A DNA stretch of 11,482 bases, from the NCBI GenBank assembly GCA_013140875.1, contig JABFSB010000439.1, positions 1 through 11,482 of the forward strand, given 5' to 3'. The translations under genes and the position numbers were made by a program. The notes beneath the pieces are model-generated. The model was given only the letters and a program-made list of their open reading frames with translations, did not search any database and was not told the DNA's origin. The DNA comes from Acidobacteriota bacterium (GTDB taxonomy: Bacteria; Acidobacteriota; Blastocatellia; Pyrinomonadales; Pyrinomonadaceae). Positions 1 through 5,940 of this stretch are shown one piece after another. Position 1 is the first letter of the stretch. Each line of letters starts with the position of its first letter.

Positions 1-1
1 T

Positions 2-844
2 GCGATCCGTTTCAGAACGGCGAAAGGCGAGTTTCGCGCTAAAGTCGCAAGTATTCAGAACGTTGAGCCGCAGGCCGATCCGGTGCCGACGCCCTCGCCG
101 ATCCTTACGCCGAAAGCCACGCCGGTCCCGACGCCGACTCCGAAGGCTTATGTCGATAATCAGCCGCTGTCGCCTGAACTATCTTTTGTTTTGGGCGAAA
201 CGCTTGAGTACAGAGTGACCGCGGGCGGCGAAGCGGCGGGAATGTTTACACTCCAGGCGGCCGAACGAAAGCAGATTCAGGGCTTTGACAGCCTCGTCCT
301 TTCGGCCACGGCGACCGAGGCCGCGGGCGGAATTTTCTCAAAAGGCGACAGCATTAAGGCCGTCGTCAACCCGGACACGCTTGCGCCCAGAAAGCTGGAC
401 GTAAATCTGACGGGTCCGTTGGCAAACCTAAATCAATCGGTCATATTCGATGAGCGTTCGAATATGATTATGTTCAAGGGAACAGGCCAGATCGAAGCTC
501 CGGTTGGGACACATAGTATTCTGAGCCTGATCTACGCTATCCGTTCGTTCAACTTAAAGCCGAGCAAAGATACTTCGAATCCGATCAACGATACGCGGGT
601 CGCGGTTTTTTGGGAAAATCGTCCGTATATTTTTACGCTAAGGCCGTCCAATGCGGAGCTGATTAGCTGGCGGGGCGACAAGGTCTCGGCCCAACTTGTC
701 AGCATCACGACCGGAAACGGGTTGCTCGACGCTCAGAACATCAAGATCTGGTTGTCGAATGACGAACGCCGCGTCCCGATCAAGTTTCAGATCGGACGAT
801 ATCAAGCCGAACTTGTTTCCGAAAAGACAATCACCCCTAAATAG
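2..844 (+). CDS. DUF3108-type protein, 5'-truncated
   Basis: The reading frame is open from base 2 with no stop before the TAG at 842-844, so the gene begins outside the window. A GTG at 83 could serve as an internal start but falls inside a linker, so it is unlikely. The visible part has about 27 residues of an upstream domain, a low-complexity Pro/Thr linker (repeated PTP and TPK motifs, about bases 80-150), then a beta-rich domain opening with LGETLEYRVTAGGEAAG. That opening and the later NPDTLAPRKLDV and RRVPIKFQIG segments resemble DUF3108, a family of exported or envelope beta-sheet proteins of unknown function. No catalytic motif is seen. The gene is followed by a long hairpin repeat and is not obviously linked to the feo genes. 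The family call is from memory of the pattern and is fairly confident; the role is unknown. Confidence 0.75.
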   Translation, partial: AIRFRTAKGEFRAKVASIQNVEPQADPVPTPSPILTPKATPVPTPTPKAYVDNQPLSPELSFVLGETLEYRVTAGGEAAGMFTLQAAERKQIQGFDSLVLSATATEAAGGIFSKGDSIKAVVNPDTLAPRKLDVNLTGPLANLNQSVIFDERSNMIMFKGTGQIEAPVGTHSILSLIYAIRSFNLKPSKDTSNPINDTRVAVFWENRPYIFTLRPSNAELISWRGDKVSAQLVSITTGNGLLDAQNIKIWLSNDERRVPIKFQIGRYQAELVSEKTITPK

Positions 845-855
845 AAGCCCTTTTG

Positions 856-938
856 TTTTGCGGACTTTGCGATCTTTGCGTGGGATTCGTGAATAATTCG
901 AAAGAAGGTCTCCCGCAAAGATCGCAAAGCCCGCAAAA
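856..938. repeat. Long imperfect inverted repeat A (hairpin)
   Basis: The left arm at 856-880 pairs with the right arm ending at 938 over about 25 bp with one mismatch; near the loop a one-base bulge is followed by a few more pairs. The arms read TTTTGCGG-ACTTTGCGATC and the complement. The loop is about 30 nt. It starts 12 bp after the stop of the DUF3108 gene. There is no T-run after either arm, so a classical rho-independent terminator is not evident. It looks like a dispersed intergenic palindrome; copy number elsewhere cannot be seen here. Confidence 0.85.
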
Positions 939-1005
939 TTAAGATAAGAAGATTGGTTGGGACACGACTAAACAAGACTGGGCCTAAGTAAATTTCAAAC
1001 TCACC

Positions 1006-1045
1006 TATTATTTTATTCAATTGAAATTGAAATCTAATTTCAATT
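1006..1045 (+). promoter_or_regulatory. Candidate feoAB promoter and iron-regulator operator
   Basis: A TATTAT at 1006-1011 is a good -10 match, but no convincing -35 lies upstream. Immediately downstream is a 19-bp palindrome at 1026-1044, arms ATTGAAAT and ATTTCAAT around a 3-base centre, extended by one more pair to 1025-1045. An overlapping arm at 1019-1028 also pairs with 1036-1045, and TTCAATTGAA at 1016-1025 is itself palindromic. The size and symmetry match operators of Fur or DtxR/IdeR-type regulators, and the place, 20-40 bp before feoA and over the presumed transcription start, suits iron repression. The regulator is inferred from context only; the sequence is not a textbook Fur or DtxR box. 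Confidence 0.5.
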
Positions 1046-1064
1046 AGGGTATCCTTATCTCCGG

Positions 1065-1343
1065 ATGTTGACCAGCGAAAATTTTGAAACTCAGACGAAT
1101 CCATTCGGCCCGGCAAGCAAAGTAAAGCTGTCGACCCTGGGCCCCGGGGCCGAGGCACAGGTTGCGGCGGTCGGCGGCAATGGCCCGATAAGCCGCCGTT
1201 TGCAGGAAATGGGTGTCGTTCCGGGCGTTTCCATACGCGTCGTCAAGACCGCTCCGTTCGGCGATCCTTTTGAGGTAAGACTCCTCGGCTACAGCCTTGC
1301 GATGCGTAAAAACGAAGCCGAACTGGTTGAGGTGTTTGCCTGA
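1065..1343 (+). CDS. feoA: Ferrous iron transport protein FeoA
   Basis: A 92-aa SH3-like FeoA, the small cytosolic partner thought to bind or tune the FeoB membrane GTPase. The family signature runs through the protein: a polar start (LSTLGPGAEAQV), then GGNGPISRRLQEMGVVPG (the conserved RRL-x-MG-x-x-PG turn, about residues 38-55), then APFGDPFEVRLLGYSLAMRKNEA near the end. FeoA proteins are usually 75-85 aa, so the first ~15 residues are a short N-terminal extension. The ATG at 1065 has no obvious Shine-Dalgarno. feoB starts 29 bp after the stop on the same strand, so the two are very probably co-transcribed. The palindrome at 1026-1044 suggests iron regulation. Confidence 0.93.
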   Translation: MLTSENFETQTNPFGPASKVKLSTLGPGAEAQVAAVGGNGPISRRLQEMGVVPGVSIRVVKTAPFGDPFEVRLLGYSLAMRKNEAELVEVFA

Positions 1344-1372
1344 GCTCGAACGGCAAAACGCTGATACACTCA

Positions 1373-3322
1373 ATGGACGGCCCATCGCATTCGAATTCAC
1401 TGACCGTCGCCCTCGCCGGCAATCCAAATGCCGGCAAAACCACTCTTTTCAATTACCTTACAGGATTAAAACAAAAAGTCGCGAACTATCCCGGCGTAAC
1501 AGTGGAATCGCGTTCGGGAATGTGGAAGGCTGGCGATCATGCCTTTACGGTGATCGATTTGCCGGGCCTCTACAGTATCGAAACAACATCGATAGACGAA
1601 TCTATCGCCCGTGATGTGATCGAGGGAAAGATCGGAAGTATCTCGCGGCCGGACGTGGTCGTTGCGGTCGTCGATTCGACAAATCTCGAGAGAAATCTTT
1701 ATTTGGTGACACAGCTTTTCGAATTCGACGTGCCGGTTGTCGTGGCGCTGACGATGATAGATGTTTTCGAGAAGCGAAAGCATGCCATCGATATCCGTCG
1801 TATGTCGGAAATGCTCGGCGTACCTGTGGTGGCCGTAAATGCGGCGGATGATCGCGGCGAAGATGAGCTTTCCGCCGCGGTTTCTCAAGCTGGCGGTTCG
1901 GTGCGTAAGCATCTTAAATTAGTTGACGGCTCAGACAACGAGAACGCCCGCATTTTCGCCAGATACAGTTTCATTTCGAGCGTGGTGCAAGAAACCGTGC
2001 GGCACGGCGACCGCGAGGCTCACCGTCTCTCCGAAAAAATAGATAAGATATTGACCCACCGCTTTTTCGGGCTCGTGGTACTGGTAGCGGTTCTGCTTGT
2101 TGTCTTTCAGACGATATTCACCTGGGCTTCGGTGCCGATGGACTTGCTGGAAAAGGGCTTTGGGACGCTGGGCGATTTGGTCCGGGCGGAACTGCCCGCC
2201 GGAATATTATCCGATCTGATTGTCGACGGAATTATCGCGGGTGTCGGTGGCGTATTGATCTTTCTACCGCAGATCCTTTTACTTTTTCTGTTTATCTCAA
2301 TCCTCGAAGACACGGGCTATATGGCCCGGGCGGCTTTCATGCTGGACAAGTTGATGAGCCGGGTCGGGCTGCACGGAAAGGCTTTCCTGCCGCTGATGAG
2401 CAGTTTTGCGTGTGCGATCCCCGGCATCATGGCAACGCGTACCATCGAGAATTCGCGTGACCGCTTTGCCACGATCATGATCGCACCGCTGATGAGCTGT
2501 TCGGCGCGTTTGCCGGTTTATACGCTGATGATCGGGGCCTTTTTCGCCGGACAGACCGTGTTCGGGTTTTTGTCGGTCGCGGCGGTGTTGATGCTTGCAA
2601 TGTACGTTTTAGGCATCGCCGTGGCGATCGCGGTTGCCTTCGTTTTGAAGCGGACAATTTTAAAAGCCGAGCCGGCCCCGTTCATCATGGAGCTTCCGCC
2701 TTACCGGTTGCCGAAGATTAGAACGATCTTTCAGAACATGCTCACGCGGGCGTGGCTTTTCGTAAAACGCGCCGGGACGGTGATATTGGCGATCTCGATC
2801 GTGCTTTGGGCGCTGATGTATTTTCCGCGAAGCGCCGAAGTTCAAAGTCCAAAGTCTCAGGTCGCAAGTTCCGCGGACGCAGGTTCTGAAAGTTCGCAGC
2901 TTCAAAACAGCTATGCGGGAAAACTCGGCCACGCAATTGAGCCGATAATTCAACCGCTTGGTTTTGACTGGAAGATCGGCGTCGCTCTGATCGCGAGCTT
3001 TGCGGCGAGGGAAGTTCTGGTCTCGACACTGAGCATTATTTATAACGTCGGAAAGGATGAGAACGAAGAGTCCGAGACTTTGATCGAGGCAGTTCGCGAT
3101 GCGAAGACACCGGCCGGAAATCCGGTCTGGACCCCGCTGACGGCGTTAAGCCTGATGGTATTTTTTGTTTTGGCGATGCAATGCATGTCAACCGTGGCTA
3201 CCGTTCGTCGCGAGACCAACTCGTGGCGATGGCCTATTTTTATGGTAGGTTATATGACTGTGCTGGCGTACGTTGGAGCGTTTATCACTTATCAGGGCGG
3301 CAAGCTTTTGGGGTTCGAGTGA
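1373..3322 (+). CDS. feoB: Ferrous iron transporter FeoB
   Basis: FeoB imports Fe(II) across the inner membrane with an N-terminal G-protein domain. G1 is GNPNAGKT (residues 16-23), switch I has YPGVTVE (39-45), and G3 is DLPG (62-65). G4 reads TMID (127-130) instead of the usual NxxD, and the G5 region reads NA (156-157) rather than SA. The membrane part begins near residue 229 and holds the FeoB signatures LEDTGYMARAAFMLD, CAIPGIMATRTIEN, APLMSCSARLPVY and ASFAAREVLVSTLS, giving about eight helices. At 649 aa it is shorter than the 773-aa E. coli protein and lacks a Cys-rich C-terminus; a separate small Cys-rich gene lies downstream. Residues 489-512, between two late helices, are encoded by a repeat-like tract. 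The ATG start has no clear SD; the frame is open upstream, but 1373 suits the family N-terminus. Confidence 0.96.
   Translation: MDGPSHSNSLTVALAGNPNAGKTTLFNYLTGLKQKVANYPGVTVESRSGMWKAGDHAFTVIDLPGLYSIETTSIDESIARDVIEGKIGSISRPDVVVAVVDSTNLERNLYLVTQLFEFDVPVVVALTMIDVFEKRKHAIDIRRMSEMLGVPVVAVNAADDRGEDELSAAVSQAGGSVRKHLKLVDGSDNENARIFARYSFISSVVQETVRHGDREAHRLSEKIDKILTHRFFGLVVLVAVLLVVFQTIFTWASVPMDLLEKGFGTLGDLVRAELPAGILSDLIVDGIIAGVGGVLIFLPQILLLFLFISILEDTGYMARAAFMLDKLMSRVGLHGKAFLPLMSSFACAIPGIMATRTIENSRDRFATIMIAPLMSCSARLPVYTLMIGAFFAGQTVFGFLSVAAVLMLAMYVLGIAVAIAVAFVLKRTILKAEPAPFIMELPPYRLPKIRTIFQNMLTRAWLFVKRAGTVILAISIVLWALMYFPRSAEVQSPKSQVASSADAGSESSQLQNSYAGKLGHAIEPIIQPLGFDWKIGVALIASFAAREVLVSTLSIIYNVGKDENEESETLIEAVRDAKTPAGNPVWTPLTALSLMVFFVLAMQCMSTVATVRRETNSWRWPIFMVGYMTVLAYVGAFITYQGGKLLGFE
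2837..2908. repeat. Repeat-like tract inside feoB
   Basis: This tract has internal near-repeats (GTTCAAAGTCCAAAGTC, then CGCAAGTTCCGC followed by ACGCAGGTTCTG) and differs in style from the codons around it. It resembles the AAGTCCAAAGTC-type dispersed repeats found between genes in many bacterial genomes. It stays in frame and encodes a Ser/Gln-rich stretch in a poorly conserved FeoB loop, probably on the periplasmic side. Its repeat status is inferred from internal structure and resemblance, as no second copy is in the window. Confidence 0.5.
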
Positions 3323-3334
3323 CGCTCGGAATTC

Positions 3335-3429
3335 GTTCTTATTCTTCTTATTCCTCTTCTTCTGTGGTTTCAGTCTGATTTAAGCAAGAAGGTTGTCCAC
3401 AGAATAAGAAGAATAAGAGGAAAAAGAAC
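3335..3429. repeat. Long imperfect inverted repeat C (hairpin)
   Basis: Arms 3335-3367 and 3397-3429 pair at 29 of 33 positions around a 29-nt loop. The left arm is almost wholly pyrimidine (TTCTTATTCTTCTTATTCC type) up to a TGTGG closing block, and the right arm is its purine complement. It lies 12 bp after the feoB stop, between feoB and the small Cys-rich gene. It is unrelated in sequence to repeats A, B and D but shares their size and position. Confidence 0.88.
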
Positions 3430-3467
3430 AATAACCGAAAGAAGAACACTTTGGCTCACACTTCATT

Positions 3468-3629
3468 ATGATCGTTCAGGAAATTTTGGTCATTACATTG
3501 ATCCTGGCCGCGGCCGCTTTTGTGGCCAGATATTTTTATCTGAAAGCAAGATCATTCTCGCCAAAAACCGGCTGCGGCAATGATTGCGGCTGCTCCACCG
3601 ATTCCGGGAAATCACCTACCGTCTCTTGA
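3468..3629 (+). CDS. FeoB-associated Cys-rich membrane protein
   Basis: A 53-aa open frame from ATG 3468 to TGA 3627-3629. It starts MIVQEILVITLILAAAAF, one N-terminal membrane helix (about residues 5-20), followed by a basic cytosol-side stretch (RYFYLKAR) and a cysteine cluster TGCGNDCGC with Cys36, Cys40 and Cys42, then a Ser/Thr tail. One helix followed by CGxxCGC is the pattern of the small proteins called FeoB-associated Cys-rich membrane protein, which are encoded directly after feoB in many bacteria. Here it sits 145 bp after feoB, behind hairpin C. Its function is thought to be iron handling or a replacement for the Cys-rich C-terminus of long FeoB proteins; that is inference. No clear SD is seen. 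Its 3' end may overlap the next gene. Confidence 0.82.
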   Translation: MIVQEILVITLILAAAAFVARYFYLKARSFSPKTGCGNDCGCSTDSGKSPTVS

Positions 3630-4513
3630 ATAACGACAGTTCATTTCTGACCGCGGGAGTGCGAGCGATGTTTCTTTCGACGCTCGCGTTTTTTCTTGCG
3701 AACACCCTGGTCAAGCAGGTCTCGCATATTCCGGCAATGGAGGTCGTATTTTTTCGTTGCGCGATCTCGACCGTTTTTTGTTTTGTCGGTCTTCATCGGG
3801 CAAAAGCGGACTGGAAAGGTTCGAACCGGAAGATGCTTTTTCTGCGAGGATTTTTCGGCACAACGGCGCTTTTTCTTTTCTTTACGACTCTGCAAAATAT
3901 TCCGCTCGCGTCGGCGATGACGATCCAGTATCTTTCGCCGATCTTTACGAGCGTGATCGCGATATTCGTATTGAGCGAAAAAGTGCGGTCGATGCAGTGG
4001 TTTTTTTACGCGATCGCATTTGGCGGTGTTCTGCTAATCGAACAGTTCGACCCGCGAATATCGCCGTTCTATCTGATTATCGGAATCGTCTCCGCATTCT
4101 GCTCGGGCGTCGCATATAATCTCGTTCGGAGTTTGCGCGGAAAGGAACACCCGTTGACGGTCGTCCTGCATTTTCAATTGACGGGAGCGATCGTCGGGTT
4201 TATTAGTCTTTTCTTTGCGTGGCGGACACCGGAAGGCTGGGATTGGATATATCTGGTTCTCATCGCGGTGTTCTCACAACTTGGCCAAATATTCCTGACA
4301 AACGCACTGCAGAAAGAAGCCGTCGCGGGCGTGGCGATCGTAAATTATACGGGTTTGGTTTATGCGCTGCTGATCGGTTCGCTTTGGTTCGGAGAATCGC
4401 AGTCGACCGAGGCGTTTTCGGGAATGCTGTTGGTCGTTCTCGGCGTTTTGCTGAGCGTGTTTTATAGTAAAAGAATGCGGGACCTCGAGAAGATCGAATC
4501 GACGGTGAGTTAA
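3584..4513 (+). CDS. EamA-family (DMT) membrane transporter
   Basis: A drug/metabolite transporter-superfamily permease with about ten hydrophobic helices in two EamA repeats. The first repeat opens with MFLSTLAFFLANTLVKQVSH and the FFRCAIS segment typical of the family; helices four and five hold ASAMTIQYLSPIFTSV. The second repeat runs from about residue 155, with GVAIVNYTGLVYALLIGSLWFGE as its counterpart. The substrate is unknown; such proteins export amino acids, nucleotides or other metabolites. The longest frame uses a TTG at 3584 that would overlap the Cys-rich gene by 46 bp. ATG 3668 (residue 29), with GGGAG about 9 bases upstream, is an equally good or better start and removes the overlap. 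It lies seven bases before the MogA-type gene, suggesting co-transcription. Confidence 0.88.
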   Translation: MRLLHRFREITYRLLNNDSSFLTAGVRAMFLSTLAFFLANTLVKQVSHIPAMEVVFFRCAISTVFCFVGLHRAKADWKGSNRKMLFLRGFFGTTALFLFFTTLQNIPLASAMTIQYLSPIFTSVIAIFVLSEKVRSMQWFFYAIAFGGVLLIEQFDPRISPFYLIIGIVSAFCSGVAYNLVRSLRGKEHPLTVVLHFQLTGAIVGFISLFFAWRTPEGWDWIYLVLIAVFSQLGQIFLTNALQKEAVAGVAIVNYTGLVYALLIGSLWFGESQSTEAFSGMLLVVLGVLLSVFYSKRMRDLEKIESTVS

Positions 4514-4520
4514 ATTTGCA

Positions 4521-5009
4521 ATGTCGCGAGTTCAGATACAAGCGGTGGTGATCAGCGTAAGCGATACGCGACAGGAGTCGGACGACGTCTCGGGCGACGC
4601 CCTAGTCGGTTTGCTTCAAGAGATGGGAGCCGAGGTTAGGGAGAAACTTATTATCTCGGATGATCTGGTGAACATCAAAGAAACGTTGATCGAACAGTGC
4701 GGCCGCGAGGATGTGAATTTGATCGTCACAACCGGCGGAACGGGATTTTCCCCGCGTGATAACACGCCGGAAGCGACATTGTCCGTTATCGAGAAAGAAG
4801 CACCCGGTTTTGCCGAAGCGATGCGGCGCGAGACCGCCATTAAAACACCGTTGTCGATGCTTTCTCGAGCGGTTTGCGGAAGCCGCGGAAATACTTTGAT
4901 TATAAATTTGCCCGGTTCGCCAAAAGGAGTGACCGAATGTTTTGAAGTGGTCAAGCCGGCGATCCCGCATGCAGTAGACCTTTTGGCCGGGCGGACAAAA
5001 CACCACTAA
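4521..5009 (+). CDS. mogA: MogA/MoaB-family molybdenum cofactor protein
   Basis: A 162-aa soluble protein of the molybdopterin-binding fold. MogA adenylylates molybdopterin before molybdate insertion; MoaB is the close relative. The N-terminus has the strand AVVISVSDTR, and residues 67-85 hold the diagnostic ligand loop TTGGTGFSPRDNTPEA. Later come EAPGFAEAMRRE, LSRAVCGSRGNTLIINLPGSPKG and the C-terminal PHAVDLLAG. The NLPGSPKG and DLLAG parts favour MogA over MoaB, though the two are often hard to tell apart. It follows the EamA gene by seven bases. No other cofactor-pathway genes are in the window, so the link with iron uptake is positional only. A long hairpin starts two bases after the stop. 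Confidence 0.9.
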   Translation: MSRVQIQAVVISVSDTRQESDDVSGDALVGLLQEMGAEVREKLIISDDLVNIKETLIEQCGREDVNLIVTTGGTGFSPRDNTPEATLSVIEKEAPGFAEAMRRETAIKTPLSMLSRAVCGSRGNTLIINLPGSPKGVTECFEVVKPAIPHAVDLLAGRTKHH

Positions 5010-5010
5010 G

Positions 5011-5090
5011 TCAGAATCGGGAGCGGTAGCGACTGGGTTCTTCTCTTTCGCCGACTATCGGAATCCCGTCTCTACCGCTCTCGGTTCTGA
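5011..5090. repeat. Long imperfect inverted repeat D (hairpin)
   Basis: Arms 5011-5039 and 5062-5090 pair over about 29 positions with four mismatches, around a 22-nt loop. The left arm reads TCAGAATCGGGAGCGGTAGC and onward. It fills nearly the whole gap between the mogA stop (5009) and the start of the DUF3574 gene (5101). No T-run follows. The AGAGCGGTAGCGAC core resembles palindromes I associate with acidobacterial and planctomycete intergenic DNA, which is memory rather than a search. Confidence 0.87.
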
Positions 5091-5100
5091 CCTGTTGCAG

Positions 5101-5553
5101 ATGATGATGAGAACGCACAAAGCGGCAGTTATATTTTCGATCACGCTCTTTCTGTTTGGCGGTAGTCTATCCGGGCAAACGGCGCAACCGGCACCCAACC
5201 CTTCCGCCGCCGTAAAAACCGAGAGCTTTTTCCGCACCGAGCTTTATTTTGGCCGCTCAAAGCCTGGCGGCGGAAACGTGTCGGATGACGATTGGAATGC
5301 GTTTCTTGCAGATGTTGTCACACCGCGATTTCCTGATGGATTTACGGAGTTGAAGGCTATCGGGCAATACCGCGAAAAGAGCGGCCGCATCGTCTCCGAG
5401 CCGAGCAACGTTCTGGTTTTCTTTTATTCCAAGAAAGCAAAAAATGAAAGCCGCACGAAGATCGAAGAGATCCGTGCGGCTTACATAAAAAGATTCGAGC
5501 AAGAATCCGTCCTGCGGGTAGATTTGCCTAAAGCGGTCCGAGTTTCGTTCTAA
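5101..5553 (+). CDS. Exported DUF3574-type protein
   Basis: About 150 aa. It begins with a signal peptide: MMMRTHK, a hydrophobic stretch AAVIFSITLFLFGGSL, then a likely cleavage near SGQ-TAQ and a Pro/Ala-rich spacer. The mature part carries the DUF3574 pattern: FFRTELYFGRSKPGGG, then VTPRFPDGFTELKAIGQY, then a C-terminal IEEIRAAYIKRFEQESVLRVD with RVSF at the very end. The function of the family is unknown. A TTG at 5095 adds two residues, but the ATG cluster at 5101-5109 is more natural; no SD is visible because hairpin D ends at 5090. It is probably its own unit or read through from mogA, and it converges on the peptidase operon. Confidence 0.82.
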   Translation: MMMRTHKAAVIFSITLFLFGGSLSGQTAQPAPNPSAAVKTESFFRTELYFGRSKPGGGNVSDDDWNAFLADVVTPRFPDGFTELKAIGQYREKSGRIVSEPSNVLVFFYSKKAKNESRTKIEEIRAAYIKRFEQESVLRVDLPKAVRVSF

Positions 5554-5560
5554 CGATCGA

Positions 5561-5639
5561 ATGCAGAAGCCCACGCGTGAGCAAGGGCGTAATGATCAAC
5601 GTGTCGATCACGCCCTTGCTCACGCGCGGGCTTCTGCAT
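5561..5639. repeat. 30-bp stem hairpin, first unit of the tandem array
   Basis: Arms ATGCAGAAGCCC-A-CGCGTGAGCAAGGGCGT (5561-5590) and their complement at 5610-5639 give 29 of 30 pairs around a 19-nt loop that itself contains GATC/GATC pairing. It starts eight bases after the DUF3574 stop. It could slow transcription from both sides, but there is no T-run on either strand, so I do not call it a rho-independent terminator. Confidence 0.85.
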
Positions 5640-5940
5640 CAAAAAAGTGCGGATTTTGCATTTAGCGATGGACCGAATTCGGATAAACGCGGCCGCGTTA
5701 GCAAGGGCGTAATGATCAACGTGTCGATCACGCCCTTGCTCACGCGCGGGCTTGTGCATCAAAAAAATGCGGGTTTTGCATTTAGCGACGGATCGACATT
5801 TGGATAAGAGGGGCCGCGTGAGCACGGGCGTAGTGATCAACGTGTCGATCACGCCCTTGCTCACGCGCGGGCTTCTGCATCAAAAAATTGCGGATTTGGC
5901 ATTTAGCGGCGAAGCGACATTTGGATGAACGCGGCCGCGT
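5561..5940. repeat. Tandem 120/121-bp repeat, three units plus partial
   Basis: The block GCGTGAGCAAGGGCGT recurs at 5575, 5695 and 5816 (spacing 120 and 121), and the final GCGGCCGCGT edge recurs at 5931. Each unit has two parts. The first is a hairpin whose arms (CGCGTGAGCAAGGGCGT and complement, 17 bp) enclose a GATCAACGTGTC loop region. The second is an ~45-bp segment matching the last codons and stop of the S10 peptidase gene (5903-5940). Unit 1 has the fullest hairpin, 5561-5590 with 5610-5639, 30 bp with one mismatch. Units 2 and 3 have lost the outer left arm and each has one stem mismatch. It fills the gap between two convergent genes. Confidence 0.93.

Noticed and set aside
856..938. 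Hairpin A as a rho-independent terminator
   Set aside because: The stem is much longer than usual and no T-run follows the stem on the plus strand.
802..1158. 118-aa minus-strand frame between the DUF3108 gene and feoA
   Set aside because: It runs through hairpin A and the antisense of feoA, and its composition is that of repeat DNA.
5550..5864. Open frames in both strands of the tandem repeat (for example 5577-5807 plus, 5550-5864 minus)
   Set aside because: They translate repeat units, have no ribosome site and no family motif; the openness comes from the repeat.
5561..5940. CRISPR array
   Set aside because: Units are 120 bp and repeat along their whole length, with no unique spacers, and part of the unit is copied from the adjacent gene.
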